A DNA stretch of 64,000 nucleotides, taken from positions 101,482,115-101,546,114 of the forward strand of contig OY986435.1 in the NCBI GenBank assembly GCA_963920525.1, written 5' to 3'. Each line of letters begins with the position of its first letter. The first letter of the stretch is position 1. Source of the stretch: Dichetophora obliterata (taxonomy: Eukaryota; Arthropoda; Insecta; Diptera; Sciomyzidae). Of the stretch, positions 41,043 through 52,689 are shown piece by piece. The translations under genes and the position numbers were made by a program. The notes beneath the pieces are model-generated. The model saw only the letters and a list, made by a program, of their open reading frames with translations. It did not search any database and was not told the DNA's origin.

Positions 41043-44000
41043 TCAATTTTTAATATTCATACCCATACCCCGGGTATATGCCATATTTTTGTTGTCAGGG
41101 ACAGCCTTAGTCAAATTGTCAGCAACTCTGTTGGTATGTAACTTATCTCTTCTGTTGGTATGTAACTTATTTTAATTGAGTTATCGTTGATTCGATCGCG
41201 AATGTGATGATGTCTAACATCTATATGTTTCGACCTGGATCTAAAACCATCCATTTCTGCCAACTTAATAGCACTTTGACTATCGCATGCTATAGATATA
41301 GGCTGATCTTTCCACGGTGGGTAGATTTCTTGTGCAAATTGCTTAAGCCACATCGCCTCTCGCACAGCTGCAGACAAAGCCATATATTCAGCCTCGGTAC
41401 TCGATAATGCAACAGTCTGCTGCCTCTTGCTTCCCCACGAAATTGCACCTCCGCACAATTTGAAGACAAATCCCGTGCATGAGCGTCTCTTATCAACGTC
41501 AGATGCCCAGTCAGCATCAGAAAAACCAGTCAAACTTTCAGAACCTGCGAAATTTATTTTTAAATTTATTGTACCTTTCAAGTACCTAAAAATTCGCTTT
41601 ACAGCGATCCAGTGCGCCTTTCCATGGTTTGAGTTAAATCTGCTTACATCATTGACAGCAAATGCAATATCTGGTCTCGTTCCTTGCGCCAGATATAAAA
41701 GACTTCCCACAGCTTCTTGATAGGGAACCTGATCCATATGCTTGTGTTCGTTATACATTTGGATTGACAACTTCTGATTCGGATCACTCGGAGTTGCCAC
41801 AGGCTTGCAGTCTGACATACCAAATTTCGCCAATATTTCGCTGATGTACTGCGATTGATCCAACCAAATACCATTTGTACCGTAGGTTATGTTCAGACCA
41901 ATACAACTTCTAGCTGCACCCATATCTTTCATTTTAAATGCACTGCACAAAGCCGCTTTCAATCTGTCTCGAAGTTCTTCATCGCGCCAAAATATTAATA
42001 AGTCGTCAACATACACGCCTACAATCAGCTCGCCACCTTCACTGTGATACACGCATGGATCCATTTTCGATTTTGTAAGGCCAAAGGATTTTAATGCTGA
42101 TTCCAGTTTAATGTTCCACTGTCGACTGCTCTGTTTCAATCCATAAGTTGATTTGTACAATTTACATACGCGACCGCTGCCATCATTGAAACCATATGGT
42201 TGCTCCATAAAAATATCCTCACATAAATCGCCCTGCAAAAAGGCAGTGACCGCATCCATTTGATCGATCTTCATATTCGTTTTGACGGCCCATGCAATTA
42301 AGAAGCGCACAGATGTATAGCAAACAACTGGTGCGTATGTTTCACTATAGTCAATGCCATATCGCTGCGAGCATCCTTTGGCAACCAATCTGGCCTTATG
42401 GCGAATAACTTTGCCATCACCATCACGCTTGGTTTTAAAAACCCACTTGGATTTAACAGCCTTTCGTCCATATGGCAAATCAGTGAGTTTCCATGTATTA
42501 TTTTCAGCCAAACACTTCAATTCACTGTGCATAGCATCCTTCCATGCACTGCTGTCCTCATGCGCCATTGCATCTTCAAAGGTATCTGGATCAACGGTTT
42601 TCGAAAATACGGAAAAAGTTACAAAATCATCCAAGCGACGAGGTGCTGGAGTTCGCTGTGTTCTTCGAAGCTCCTGTGGTGGTGAAATTGATACTGCCGG
42701 CTCATAATTCGCATCATCTGCTTCTATGTACGTCGAATCGCAATTTTCAGAATCCTCATTCGATTCCTGTACAACTGCATCGCTCACCGCATCGATTACA
42801 TTAGAAGGTAAAACATCGTCCTCCATAGCTTCCCCCACTGAAAGTGTATCTTCAAATGTCACAGTTGGAGCACAATCGATTTCCTTTGTTTCCGTTCCCA
42901 GGAACACTACATCCCTGCTGTTAATGATCTTTTTCGTAGCAGGATTAAAACAGCGAAATTAAAGTTTCATTATAACCTACGAAAACCATCTTCACAGACT
43001 TAGGGTCCCACTTGAGTCGCTTTTTTTTGGCACGTGGACCATAACTGGTGAACCGAATATTTGCATGCGACTCAAGTTCTTTTATGCCGGTCCAGCGCTC
43101 TTCAGGAGTTTTATCACACAATGAAGAATTTGTAGATCGGTTCATAATGTATGCAGCAGTATTGACAGCTTCCGCCCAATAGGATTTATCAAGTTTTGCA
43201 TCAAAAATCATACACTTGGCTCTTTCAACCACAGTCCGATTGCATCGTTCAGCTACACCGTTTTGTTCTGGTGTGTAAGTATTGGTAGTTTGATGTACAA
43301 TACCTGCGCTCTTGCAAAACGACTGAAAGGCTTGACTCACATACTCGGTGCCGTTGTCTGTCCGAATAATTTTGATTTTTCGCCCCACTTGATTTTCAAC
43401 GAGTTGTTTGAACTCTTTAAATTGATTTAAAACTTGTATCTTGGACTCCAAGAAATAAATAAAAACTTTGTGTGAAAAATCGTCTATGAACGTCAAAAAA
43501 TACCTTGCTCCACCAATTGATTGAACCTCCATCGGCCCGCATAGATCGGAGTGGACCAGATCCAATAAATTCTCGGCACGTGTACCAACGTGTTTAAAAG
43601 GAGCACGTGTTTGCTTGCCCTTAAGACAAGTTTCGCAACTTTTTAAAGCATTAGCATCTTCGGTAAACGCGATGCCTTCAACCGCTCCATTTTTCATTTT
43701 GCACAGATCAACATAATTAATGTGGCCCAAGCGCCGATGCCAAGTCATTAATGTTTGCGACGACTCTGCTCTCATGCATTGCCCAACTTGACCTGCTATT
43801 TTGTACACGCCTGCTGAAGATTCTGCCCTAACTAAAAGTTCGCCTTGCTTGTTGTAAACGCTGCATCCATTGTTGTCGAACACCACCTTGTTGCCATTTG
43901 AAACCATTTGCGCCACTGAAAGCAAGTTTGTAGACAATTCAGGCACATGCAAAACATCTTTGATTTCTATTTCTTTTTCATGCAGCCGCAGCAATCCACA

Positions 44001-44237
44001 CCCGGTACCAGTCACTTGCATATTCTCATTGTTTGCTGCAATAATTTCGGCAATCGATGACGGTTTCATTTGAGACAGCCAATTTTTATGTGGGGTCATG
44101 TGGCGCGACGCACCACTGTCAATGTACCAACATTCCGAGCTGCGATCAAGTCCACATGAAAGTGACATTGCACTGAATGCATTCTTCGACTCGACTTTCC
44201 GTTCCGCTCGCTTCTTGTTCGGACAATTCTTCGCCAT
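41043..44237 (-). pseudogene. copia pol (protease, integrase, RT, RNase H)
   Basis: Protease CWYIDSGASRHM near 44110; GAG-pre-integrase WHRRLGHIN and CETCLKGKQTRAPF; integrase catalytic residues in LLDLVHSDLCG, RTDNGTEY and PEQNGVAER; RT palm with AVTAFLQGDL and VYVDDLLIF (catalytic YVDD); RNase H with FSDADWASD, STEAEYMAL and a SKHIDVRHHHIRD end. Breaks: a one-base loss near 42958 between integrase and RT, and, near the end, an in-frame 24-bp duplication (SYIPTEEI twice) plus a one-base shift at about 41125, after which the normal terminus ADNLTKAVPDNKNMAYTRG continues in another frame to 41043. All catalytic residues are present, so decay is limited to small indels. Confidence 0.85.
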
Positions 44238-44239
44238 AT

Positions 44240-44873
44240 GCCCTTTTTTACCGCATTCATAGCATTTAAAGTTTCCTTTTGTGCTACCGCTTTTGTTGGT
44301 TTTGTTTTTGACTCAAAAAAAAAACGCTCTCAGCTTTCGGTTTTCCATAATCGCAGTCCAGCAATTTTGCTTTGATGGCCTCGCCTGTGATCACGGTGCC
44401 GCTACTCTCGATGCCCATGATGAATGGTTTGAAGTCATCACTGAGACCCGTCAGCATAATCGCACCCAGCCACTCTGGGGAAATACAAAATTTAATACTC
44501 GCCAGTTTATTTGCAGTACCTATAATTTGGTTCACATATTCCGACATCGATTCGCAGTTTTCCAAACGCGTTGAAGTTAGCTTGCGCAACAGAGCAATTT
44601 TGCGGGTGTGTCCACTGTCCTCGTACAAGCTTCTAGTTTTTTCCAAATTGCAGCTGCTGTCGTCTCGTTTTGGATATGCACGTAAAGAGATTCATGCACA
44701 GACAATACAATTTTTGCCTTTGCCTTACGAAGTTTCGGCTCATTTGTTTCCGTCACCGGGTCTGCTATGCTTGCATCCAGCTCGTTGAGTTCCAAAATGT
44801 TTTGCATAGCAAACTTCCATGTGTGGTAGTTTTCTCCACCACGCAACTTTTCGACTTGGGAGTCATTCGCCAT
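44240..44873 (-). pseudogene. copia gag
   Basis: Starts MANDSQVEKLRGGENYHTW at 44873, the normal copia-type capsid start; an upstream in-frame ATG at 44903 is less likely. A one-base loss near 44640 (after IWKKLE) moves the frame to LYEDSGHTRKIALLRKL, and a second shift near 44290, next to a run of ten T, precedes the CCHC zinc knuckle CYECGKKGHMAKNC at about 44255-44220. Otherwise the sequence is well conserved, including SMSEYVNQI and GLSDDFKPF. Gag makes the virus-like particle and the knuckle packages RNA. Confidence 0.8.
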
Positions 44874-45025
44874 TTTACAACAAATGTAATGGGAGCTAAC
44901 CAAAAAATACTGAAATTCGGTTCAACTTAAACTCTTTTCGCAACAAATGCGAGCAGTGACAAACAAATTAAACAAAAAAACGATTTGCACGTTTGCAACG
45001 AAAAATTTCTTTTATATCCAATCCT

Positions 45026-45039
45026 CTGGGCCCATAACC
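45026..45039 (-). promoter_or_regulatory. Primer-binding site of copia
   Basis: GGTTATGGGCCCAG directly abuts the 5' LTR; the copia-type site pairing with an internal initiator tRNA-Met segment. Confidence 0.8.
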
Positions 45040-45177
45040 TGTTGGAAAAACGTGGCGTGGTTATGTTTTAAGCACAAGGTTTTATTAAACAGTAAAAAGT
45101 ATTTTTACATAGGCAAATTAGGGATGGTAAAAAGTGACGATAAACTATGGCTTGTTGCCAGATATTTTATTTTAACA
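45040..45177 (-). repeat. 5' LTR of copia
   Basis: 138 bp, identical to 40740-40877; would carry the promoter for the minus-strand transcript. Confidence 0.95.
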
Positions 45178-45466
45178 GAAATACATCACGATTTGTAATA
45201 TGCGCACAACTGGCATTTTTTAGGAGTCCAAATTGCAGCGGGAATTTTTTGATACGAATGATGAGTGACGCTTGATAGAAAAATTACATTTTATAATGTT
45301 TGGCGTTTGCAGTGTTGCAAAATTGGCCTTTTACTAACATGCTTGTGCTAAAAATGAGTTTGCGCATCATGATGCATTTCCGAACAGACCCATACCCTTT
45401 TCGCAAGATAAGTAAGCGCATGAATGCACTATGTTTTAAGTTTTTATTAATGTAATTTCAATTCGC

Positions 45467-45592
45467 ATGTTTGAAGATGTTGATGGCTCGCATTCTAGTT
45501 CTGACAAATTTAAGGATTTATCCAAACAGCTAAATAGCTTAGGAGGCGCTGTTAAAGATCTTAAAAAATTGAGGAAATTCTGGAAGGATTGA
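45467..45592 (+). pseudogene. Myb/SANT-like ORF remnant of TIR element A
   Basis: Forty-one codons from ATG to TGA. The end AVKDLKKLRKFWKD resembles the start of Myb/SANT- or MADF-like DNA-binding proteins (LKKWRKFWKDW pattern) that accompany PIF/Harbinger transposases in insects. The stop truncates it at the point where a tryptophan-basic segment would follow. It lies between copia/MITE B and the right end of element A. Confidence 0.45.
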
Positions 45593-46018
45593 GATATCTC
45601 GCAAGTTCCTCCTGGCTACGATCAAATGCTTTCTGTTTAAACATATACGCAATATTAATTTATAAAATATAACGTCAACTACATGCATATAAAGTTGAAA
45701 TTGTGTATACGAACCTTGCAATCTCTTTTAAAGATTTGTCCTTAGCATCAAATTTATTTTGAAATTTACATGTTTTAATAGTAATGTTTATTAACATTTA
45801 TGTCTAAATTTTTTCAAGATATGATTCAGTTTAAACATCACTAGTTTGTAATTCAGAGCTTCACTTTTACATTCAGCAACTTTTTTTCTCATTTAGCACA
45901 TTAGTGTTCAGTTGAGCGTAGAGAATAGCATGAATTGGAAATGTGCAACCATGCTGGGAATGTGAATTTTTATATTTTATGTACACAGATTATTTTCACA
46001 GTTACAGAATCCGCCCCC

Positions 46019-46733
46019 TGGATTAGGACGAAGACGTTTCGAGCAACTCTTTTATAATAACATTAATTGCAGAACCAACTGTTGCGTTTATATTTGCCAC
46101 ATCACAATTTTTATAATATATATTTTGTCATCCGTGAAAAAGCTTAAACTTCAATGAAATGTAAATTATAAAAATTTTAAGTATTTTCATAACATGTCAC
46201 TTTTTGTTCATTCAGTTGGTAGTATTTGAGGCAGAATTTTAAAACCGTCGTTCTTGAGAGTGCAAAAATTCTGCATTCTTTCTACTTCTGAAGTCAACAT
46301 TTTCGAGAAAAGAGCACGATTCCATTTTAGAGGTCACAATTTTTTTCGAGAAAAGAACGGAAAAAATGCAGAATTCGATCAAATTCGATTGGTGCTGATG
46401 AAGTAGAATCTGCTACTATTAAGGTAGTTTTATCTAGGAACAATGAGGTTAGTTGACCGTTCAGACTGAAAAAATTTGAGTTTTACAAAAAGATATTCTG
46501 GGCTATGGGTGTGGATTTGTGTAAAAACAAAGTGTTTCGAATTCTCAAATATTCAAAAAGACCACAGCCAATAACATCTTTACTTCTTACAGAAATGTGA
46601 TAAAATCGATTGACTCTATACACATACCTAGCCGCGTTATTGAATGCCACAAGAATTTTATGCTGCGAGTTTGAATCAAGCTAACTATATACGACGTCAA
46701 AAAATTTAATATGGGACATTATTAATTGTACAA
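46019..46733. other. Spacer with repeat shared with 40 kb
   Basis: 46215-46385 matches 39975-40330 in part. A stretch near 46395-46460 (ADEVESATIKVVLSRNNEVS) looks faintly coding but was not identified. Confidence 0.4.
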
Positions 46734-47805
46734 CTAGTCTGCGTCGAGTTTCAAGAGGTGTGAAGTTTGAAGAAGTGCGTAAGTAACGTAAAGCCCGTAA
46801 ATTTTATTTATGGCGTTGTTTATGTGGTCAATACAAGTCAGGTTAGAGTTGATTATAAAGCCTAGATTATTTGCTTTGAACACAAATTCTAGTTGCTGAG
46901 CTCCAATAAACAGGGGAGGGATATCAATGAAACATGTGTCAATCCTAGCAATGGGAAGGACTTTAGATTTAAAGGGACTAATACAAAAAAAGTTTGCATT
47001 AGCCCAATTATTCAAAGAGGTCAAATCATAGTTCAGTCTATAGGTCAAGTCGTCTTTAACCCATTGAATTTTACCTTCCAAATAGTTAGATATTAGATTT
47101 ACTGAGAAAGAAGTAACTAAACTTGAAATAGTTTCTTAGCTTATTGCAAAGAAGTGATTGATTAACAGAATCAAACGCTTTAGAGAAGTCGATCAGGCAC
47201 AGTAGAGTAAGATAGTTTTGATCATAATTTATTCGGATGTCATCAAAAATTTTAACTGCAGCAGCAGCAGTAGTTCTGAAACCAAACTGCAGCGGTGATA
47301 ATAACTTATTTTAGGTATTCAGAAATTTTGTTAGCCATAATACGTTCAAAGACTTTTCCTATTGCAGGCAGTATACCTATAGGTCTGTAGTCATTAGGTA
47401 TAGATGCAGAAGAATATTTTGCCACAGGCAAGGCCATGGCAGCCTTCCATAAATCAGGAAATTTGGAACATGTTAAGCAATGGTTAATGATTTTAGTAAG
47501 AGGCGATATTATAATAGGCAATACTAATTTAACAAATTTTATTGGCATTCCATCAATCCAACAGCATTTGAGTTGATATTCGTTATACATTAAGCAACGT
47601 AATTCTCACTTACAGAAATAAATTCAAAGGAAGGAAACTGAGAGTTACTAATCAAAACTGGCAGCTCCTCACTGTTAACACTGCTAGCTGAGACAGGGTT
47701 TCCGATTGCTAAGAAACAGTTATTAAGCTTATCAGGATCTAAGTTGCACTCACTGGTATTTTTGTTAAACACTGTATATCCCTACTATAATTATTATAAA
47801 TTAGG

Positions 47806-48085
47806 AGCGACAATTTTTGCTGCGATAAACGTATGTCAAACAAAAGAAAATCAAAACGAGAGCGTGCTATGGTTGCTATGGAGATATCAAAAATGTTTTG
47901 TGTCACACAAAGAAAATAAATAAATAAATTTAATTTAAGTTTTAAATTATATACATAAATGAATTATGTATATATATGTGCATTAAGAAAAGTGGTGCAT
48001 TAAGAAAAGTATTGAAAAAAACTGTAATTGAACGCTCGTTTTTTTTTTGTTTGACGTTTGTTTATTGCAGCTTGTGAGAAAATAG
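47806..48085. mobile_element. 280-bp MITE in the minus-strand LINE
   Basis: The left side GATAAACGTATGTCAAACAA and the complement of the right side AATAAACAAACGTCAAACAA, flanked inwards by CGAG-GCGT words, form inverted repeats of about 60 bp. It sits in the linker between the LINE endonuclease and RT. Borders are approximate. Contains AAGTGGTGCATTAAGAAAAG-type short duplication near 47990. Confidence 0.6.
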
Positions 48086-48401
48086 GTTGTTGTCAAGGCT
48101 ACCTGATAAATTTTTGTATCATGTATATCTTTTAATTTTCTGCCATAAATGTTTGGAATTTAATTTTGGGTTCAGCTTAGAATTAAAGAAATTTATCTTT
48201 GCTTGTCTGATCATGACAGAAGCAGCATTTCAAGCTCTTCTAAAGTTATCCCAGCTTGCATTTGAAGGACTTATTTTCCATTTTGAGTGGAGTTTATTTC
48301 TTAGTTTAACAGCTACTAATACACGATTTGTATACAAGACAACAATTATTTGAATCTTGAACAGTACGTAACGGAACATGAAGAGCAAATATAACATCTA
48401 A

Positions 48402-48766
48402 TAGTGCGTTTACACCAAAACTTCAAAACGTGTTTTGAGCATTTATCGCGTTTAAGAGCCAAAACACGACTTATTTTAAGTGTTTAACCATACAAAAGTT
48501 AAGACACCTCGCAACGCGTTTTATTATAAAACACAATTAAAACATTGTAAAGGTCAAAACATATTATGGTAAAAATTAAAAGTGGCAACACCCCAAGTGC
48601 CAAAGCTTCATTTTTTGTCGAAAATGAGCAAAATAAAAGCAAAAATGGAACAGTAAGAAAACATAAACGTCAAACTAAAACGTGAAAAAGGCGGTGTAAG
48701 CAGTCGTGTTTTGAGATAAAACGCAATAGCAATAAAACGTGTTTTAGTTTCGGTGTAAATGTATTA
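48402..48766. mobile_element. 365-bp TIR element in the minus-strand LINE, TAA duplication
   Basis: TAGTGCGTTTACACC and complement TAATACATTTACACC; TAA at 48399-48401 and 48767-48769. Excision restores the LINE frame: KVFMEKL joins DVIFALHVPLRTV. Palindromic AAAACACG/CGTGTTTT words are frequent. The TIR core GCGTTTACACC resembles GCGTTTAGACC of the 27875-29056 element. Confidence 0.85.
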
Positions 48767-49448
48767 TAACTTCTCCATGAAAACCTTAAGCTTATCATCA
48801 ACCGAGTCATAAAACCAGCAATCATTTCATTGCATGACAGTTAAGTTTTGAAATAAGGGAATGCAATTGTTAATAATATTTAACCCACAAGTAGAATATT
48901 GATAATTATGCAACATATTAACATTGAAATCACCACAAACAAAAAAGAAATCATAAACACTAATTTTATTGGTTAAATCTGAAAAAAATGATTCTATGCT
49001 GTGACAACGATGTGGATTATAAACACACGACACTAATATTAGAAATATTATCAAAAATTTCTACATTAAGGAACTCACAGGCATCATCAAACGAATTTTT
49101 ATTGACAAATTTAACATTAAGAGTGGACTTACAAAAAACAGCCACACCACCATCTCTTCTAACACACCTCTCATTGCGCAAAATTTTGTAACCATTTCTA
49201 TTGCAGTGTGAGTCAGAAATTTCGCTATTAAACCAAGTTTCTGAGACACAAATAATATCTACGGACGAGTTTTCAAATACATATTTGAAATTGTCAAGTT
49301 TTAAACCATTAAAGCTCCTAGCAATAAAATAAACTACGTTTAAACTAAAGCATTGCTTACACAAAATATTGATGAGAGTCTTATGATTACCCACAGCACC
49401 ATTAGATAATGCATCAGAAAATATCATAATTAACATAACACGAACCAA

Positions 49449-50360
49449 CTACAAACATTAGATAGCAAAATAGAATAAAAAATATTAAGTTAAAAGAATG
49501 AAGAGAGAAAGAGAAGAAAGCATAGATTTAGCAAGAAAAAGAGAAAAAACAAAGTGAGTTATATTAACAGATGATTATCAGAAATACTTTCAAAATAACC
49601 ACTTATTATACTAATATAAACTCCTAAGTTGAGGTTCCAGCGACGCAGTGAACGCTTTCTTTGCTGTTTACTAATTTGGCCTCACCATCACGAGACGCTC
49701 ACTCATATTCATACTCGCCCACGCAAAGTAAAAAAGGCAACAAGTTTATTCTCCCTTTTTAACTGACCAGCGTAGAGCATTATCATTATTTTTGTTTTGG
49801 TCAAACTTTCGTTGATATAAAATCTTTCACCTCCTCCACACCCGATGTCACTCAGTGTGAGGTATGCACTCTAAAAATATGCACTCTAAAAATATCGCGT
49901 AGCCTCAGAGTATCACATTTAACTAGTGAGCAAACTCTGCTAAAAATGCCGCTTAGGTTTTCGTCAGTAGCAGAGAGGATTCCATTGATGATCACGTCAG
50001 TGGAAATAGCATCACTGTACTAAGATTCCAGCTGAGATTTCAGCGCTCTCACGTGAAAATTGAAATTTTAATAAAATATTTCAAGGATTTCGTTTATCTC
50101 TATTCGTTTTCACTTTTGCACGATTTATGGATCCACATTCACCTCCATAAGAAAAACATGTAAAAAATAATTTGACATTTGACGCACTGTTGCTGTCGTC
50201 GTCAATGTGTTCAATGCAATAGTTTTCACACAGTTTTCACATATGTCAAACCATGTCAAACTTGCTATAAACTAAAACACATATATACATCTCGCTCTTA
50301 TAGCAACAAATTTGTGATACGGGATCTGGAGGATAGGAAAAGATCACATGAAAACGCGGC
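49449..50360. other. Spacer between the LINE and the gypsy region
   Basis: May include remaining 5' LINE sequence. A 17-bp tandem (ATGCACTCTAAAAATAT) occurs at about 49865-49900. No gene recognised. Confidence 0.4.
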
Positions 50361-52153
50361 TTAAACCTTCCGCTAGCCGACAGGCATACCAATTTAACCA
50401 ATATATCAAAAAGAAAACATAAGTAGAAAAGTTAGGCTACACAAGAAAAAAAATAGGGAAAACATGGAAGAAATGCAAAGAGACCTTCTCTAGTAGCACA
50501 AACAGTATTTATAGCTTCTTTTACATACCTTTTAAAGATAAATACAAAGACAGGAATTGTATTTGTAAATTCTTTATTAAAATTCTTATTCTTTATTCTA
50601 TAATTAAAAAATAGAGTCTTTGAAGAGACTCAGTAAAGTATCTTTTAGAGGTCTTTTAAAAGCACTTTACAAAGATTTTAAAAATAGTAGGTTGAATTCA
50701 GAACAGAAAATTTTTGTTGCCAGCAGCGTAAGAAAGAATTTCCTTTTCCACCACTTTTGCTGGAATCTTGATCCACTCTATCTCGGGAAGAGTTCCAGGA
50801 GTAATATTATTCAAAATGAATTGAGTTACCTTGTGACCGCTCTTTATTTTTGGCTATGAGAGCACTCCACGGTTTTCCAACTAGCTGGAAAGAGTGCTAG
50901 CGACCGTTTTTTCCGTCCTTCCTGCTTATAATTTTAAATGAAGCTTAGATGGCAGCAATTTGTTTATTTATTTTTATAAAAGGATTCCAATTCCAAAAGC
51001 GATATAAAATTAACAACTCCTTTAAACTTTGTTGGTTCTTTTTTATATTATAATAAACTTGGGATGCTTCAAAAACTAAAAGGAACAATTGTTTTTAACA
51101 TAAAGTAAAAATTAATTTTTCCCTTTTTTGTCTTACTTTTGGTCTCCTTTCAACCGTTTGAATTTTAAATAAGTTAGCGAATGAAAAAGAATTGAAAATC
51201 GCACGTATTTCATGTGCAAAGCTGTCAGAGAAAAACAGCGCAAAAATAATAGTAAGATAAAAAAATATACGAATGAGTGTTGCCACCCTTTCGTTTCGTG
51301 AACCTGTTGGGATTGTTGAAACCAAAGTCGAGTTCACACAAGGCTAAGTAAAATAAAGCAATAACATAAAACAATTCTGGCGGAGTTCGTAACATTTATT
51401 AAAGCACAATTAATTAAAGCACACATATATTAACTTTTTAAATTTTTGCTAATTTTGCTGTTCAACAAACACGAGGCATACGCTGGGTTGCTAAATAACT
51501 TTAACTGCCTTGCATGTCTTTATTATCATTTTGTTAGGTACATTATAAAGACACTTATGCGACTTGTCACAATGTCTTTATAATAACTTCAATATGAGCT
51601 CTAAAAATGCATATTAAAGACATTTTCTACGTATATCTTTTTAATGGTCCTGTAAACGCTGTATTGAGATATTATAAAAGCAAAATTTTGCTATAAAGCT
51701 ATTATAAATACATCGCTGTTTGTAAGCTGCATTTTGTCCTTATGCTACTAGGGTTGTAGAGAACAATGGAGCAATGGGTGCTATCTTGGCAAAACTGCGA
51801 GCAATAGAGGGGCGTCTGCCAGCTCTAGTAAACAATGGGGAATTGCCACAGAGCCTAGATAAAAACGAAAAAAGGCTAAAACAAGTTGAATTTGCAGTGA
51901 TCCCGGCCGTGGCCGTGCCATAGACTATTCTTCAGGGCCCAGAAAAAGAAGAGAATTTAAGAGAGATAGAAAAACTTCCAGATGGCGTCAAAGAGTTGAG
52001 GGTTTTTGGAGGGAAACCCCACTCAATACATTTCTTGGATACATAACGTAGAAACTATATTGAAGAACTACGAAATAGTCCGAAACAAGCCAATATATCA
52101 AACAATCCTTCAGCATATAAAGCAGAAGGTAATGGGTGGAGCCGACACAGCAC
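50361..52153 (+). repeat. 1.8-kb direct duplication, copy 1
   Basis: Begins TTAAACCTTCCGCTAGCC and runs into the gypsy gag; it is repeated at 56336-60965 with about 95 percent visual identity apart from insertions. About 1.39 kb is non-coding and the last 0.4 kb is gag. It shows the empty site of the RTE element (ACAAAGACAGG at 50544-50554) and of the 307-bp MITE (near 51252). Confidence 0.85.
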
Positions 52154-52680
52154 TGGTGTCGTACAATGTCCTTGATGGTGATTGGCCTGCAATCAAGCAG
52201 ATGCTTTCTCAAGAATGCTGGTTATCCAAAGACCCCAGTCATTGCCAGTGGCTTACTCTGCCTACCTGAAAATTCAAAACCTGTCTCCGAACCCACAGCA
52301 TCCATACTAATATGCCTAATATAATAACCGTGCCCGTCAATGAGGTGGCAATGGTAGAACAGCTTCTATTCACCAGCAATCCGAATTCATTCAACCGATT
52401 TCAAGCGAGATACCCATCAATAAAAATGGCTAGGGGCCAACCAGAAAGCAGATCTTTTCAGTTGGGAGCTCCGGCCCGGGCGACTGGACTAAAACCGCAT
52501 GAAAGAATGGACGTCGATAGGTCAATACAGTGCAGACAGGTTAACTATATGAACCGAACAAACAACGGGTTTAAGCGCAAAGCTTTCTTCTTGGGGGAAT
52601 TACGAACGCAAGCAGCAAAAACCTTGAATCCAGTCCTCATACTGACGAGGCCACTGACGGAGCTAATAAAAATTTTATAA
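51752..52680 (+). pseudogene. Ty3/gypsy gag remnant
   Basis: VVENNGAMGAILAKLRAIEG opens the recognisable part, followed by KELRVFGGKP, NVETILKNYEIVRNKPIY and GADTALVSYNVLDGDWPAIK, a capsid-type sequence of gypsy-group elements. Stops and frame changes occur (for example TAG near 51920). The start and any RING-type N-terminus, which I infer for this family from the adjacent inverted ORF at 60964-61297, are absent upstream. The later part to 52680 (SRSFQLGAPARATG) is basic and may represent the nucleocapsid end. Confidence 0.65.
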
Positions 52681-52689
52681 AACCATCCC

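Larger units (their letters stand above)
40740..45177 (-). mobile_element. Ty1/copia retrotransposon, young but frameshifted
   Basis: Two 138-bp LTRs, identical at every position, each starting TGTTGG and ending AACA on the plus strand. The 5-bp duplication GAAAT lies at 40735-40739 and 45178-45182. On the minus strand the 5' LTR is followed by a primer-binding site GGTTATGGGCCCAG, the sequence used by copia elements that prime from a fragment of initiator tRNA-Met, and the 3' LTR is preceded by a purine-rich AAGTGGGGG tract. Between lie gag and pol in copia order (protease, integrase, RT, RNase H). Confidence 0.95.
40724..45391. mobile_element. MITE B, middle shell, split by copia
   Basis: GGATCTGTTCGGAAAT at the left, complement GGGTCTGTTCGGAAATGCATC at the right; ATA at 40721-40723 and 45392-45394. 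Copia entered at GAAAT within the left TIR, so the left TIR is split and continues after the right LTR as ACATCACGAT. Without copia about 225 bp remain. Confidence 0.75.
40485..46018. mobile_element. TIR element A, outer shell of the copia nest
   Basis: GGGGGTGGATTCTGTAACTA at the left and complement GGGGGCGGATTCTGTAACTG at the right, followed on both sides by TGAAAAT and a GTGTAC word. Without the inner insertions it is about 0.87 kb. It contains a Myb/SANT-like remnant ORF at 45467-45592. G-rich tips and this ORF suggest a PIF/Harbinger-type element. No certain target duplication. Confidence 0.65.
46734..49448 (-). pseudogene. Minus-strand LINE: endonuclease and reverse transcriptase, decayed
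   Basis: AP-type endonuclease at 49330-48830: NGLKLDNFKYVFE, IICVSETWFN, RRDGGVAVFCKS and FVCGDFNVN. A linker follows (KLHSKWKISPSNASWDNF at about 48290-48210). RT from 47590: FPDLWKAAMALPVAKY, NDYRPIGILPAIGKVFERIM, FGFR-type box, LCLIDFSKAFDSVNQ with the first catalytic aspartate, then a jump from SNYLEGKIQW to LNNWANANFF: the PQGS and catalytic YADD segment is deleted. It ends with LGFIINSNL and ...INKIYGL. Two TIR elements interrupt it (47806-48085 and 48402-48766). Jockey/CR1-like by motif order. Inactive. Confidence 0.75.

Noticed and set aside
44284..44320. Programmed ribosomal frameshift in copia gag-pol at the run of ten T
   Set aside because: The zinc-knuckle frame carries a TGA just downstream of the run, and other unrelated single-base shifts exist in the same element; copia elements do not normally use a frameshift here. 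A mutation or sequencing error is simpler.
50361..51750. Calling the 1.8-kb duplications the LTRs of the gypsy element
   Set aside because: Similarity continues well into gag, the ends are not TG...CA, and no primer-binding site or polypurine tract could be placed at the edges.
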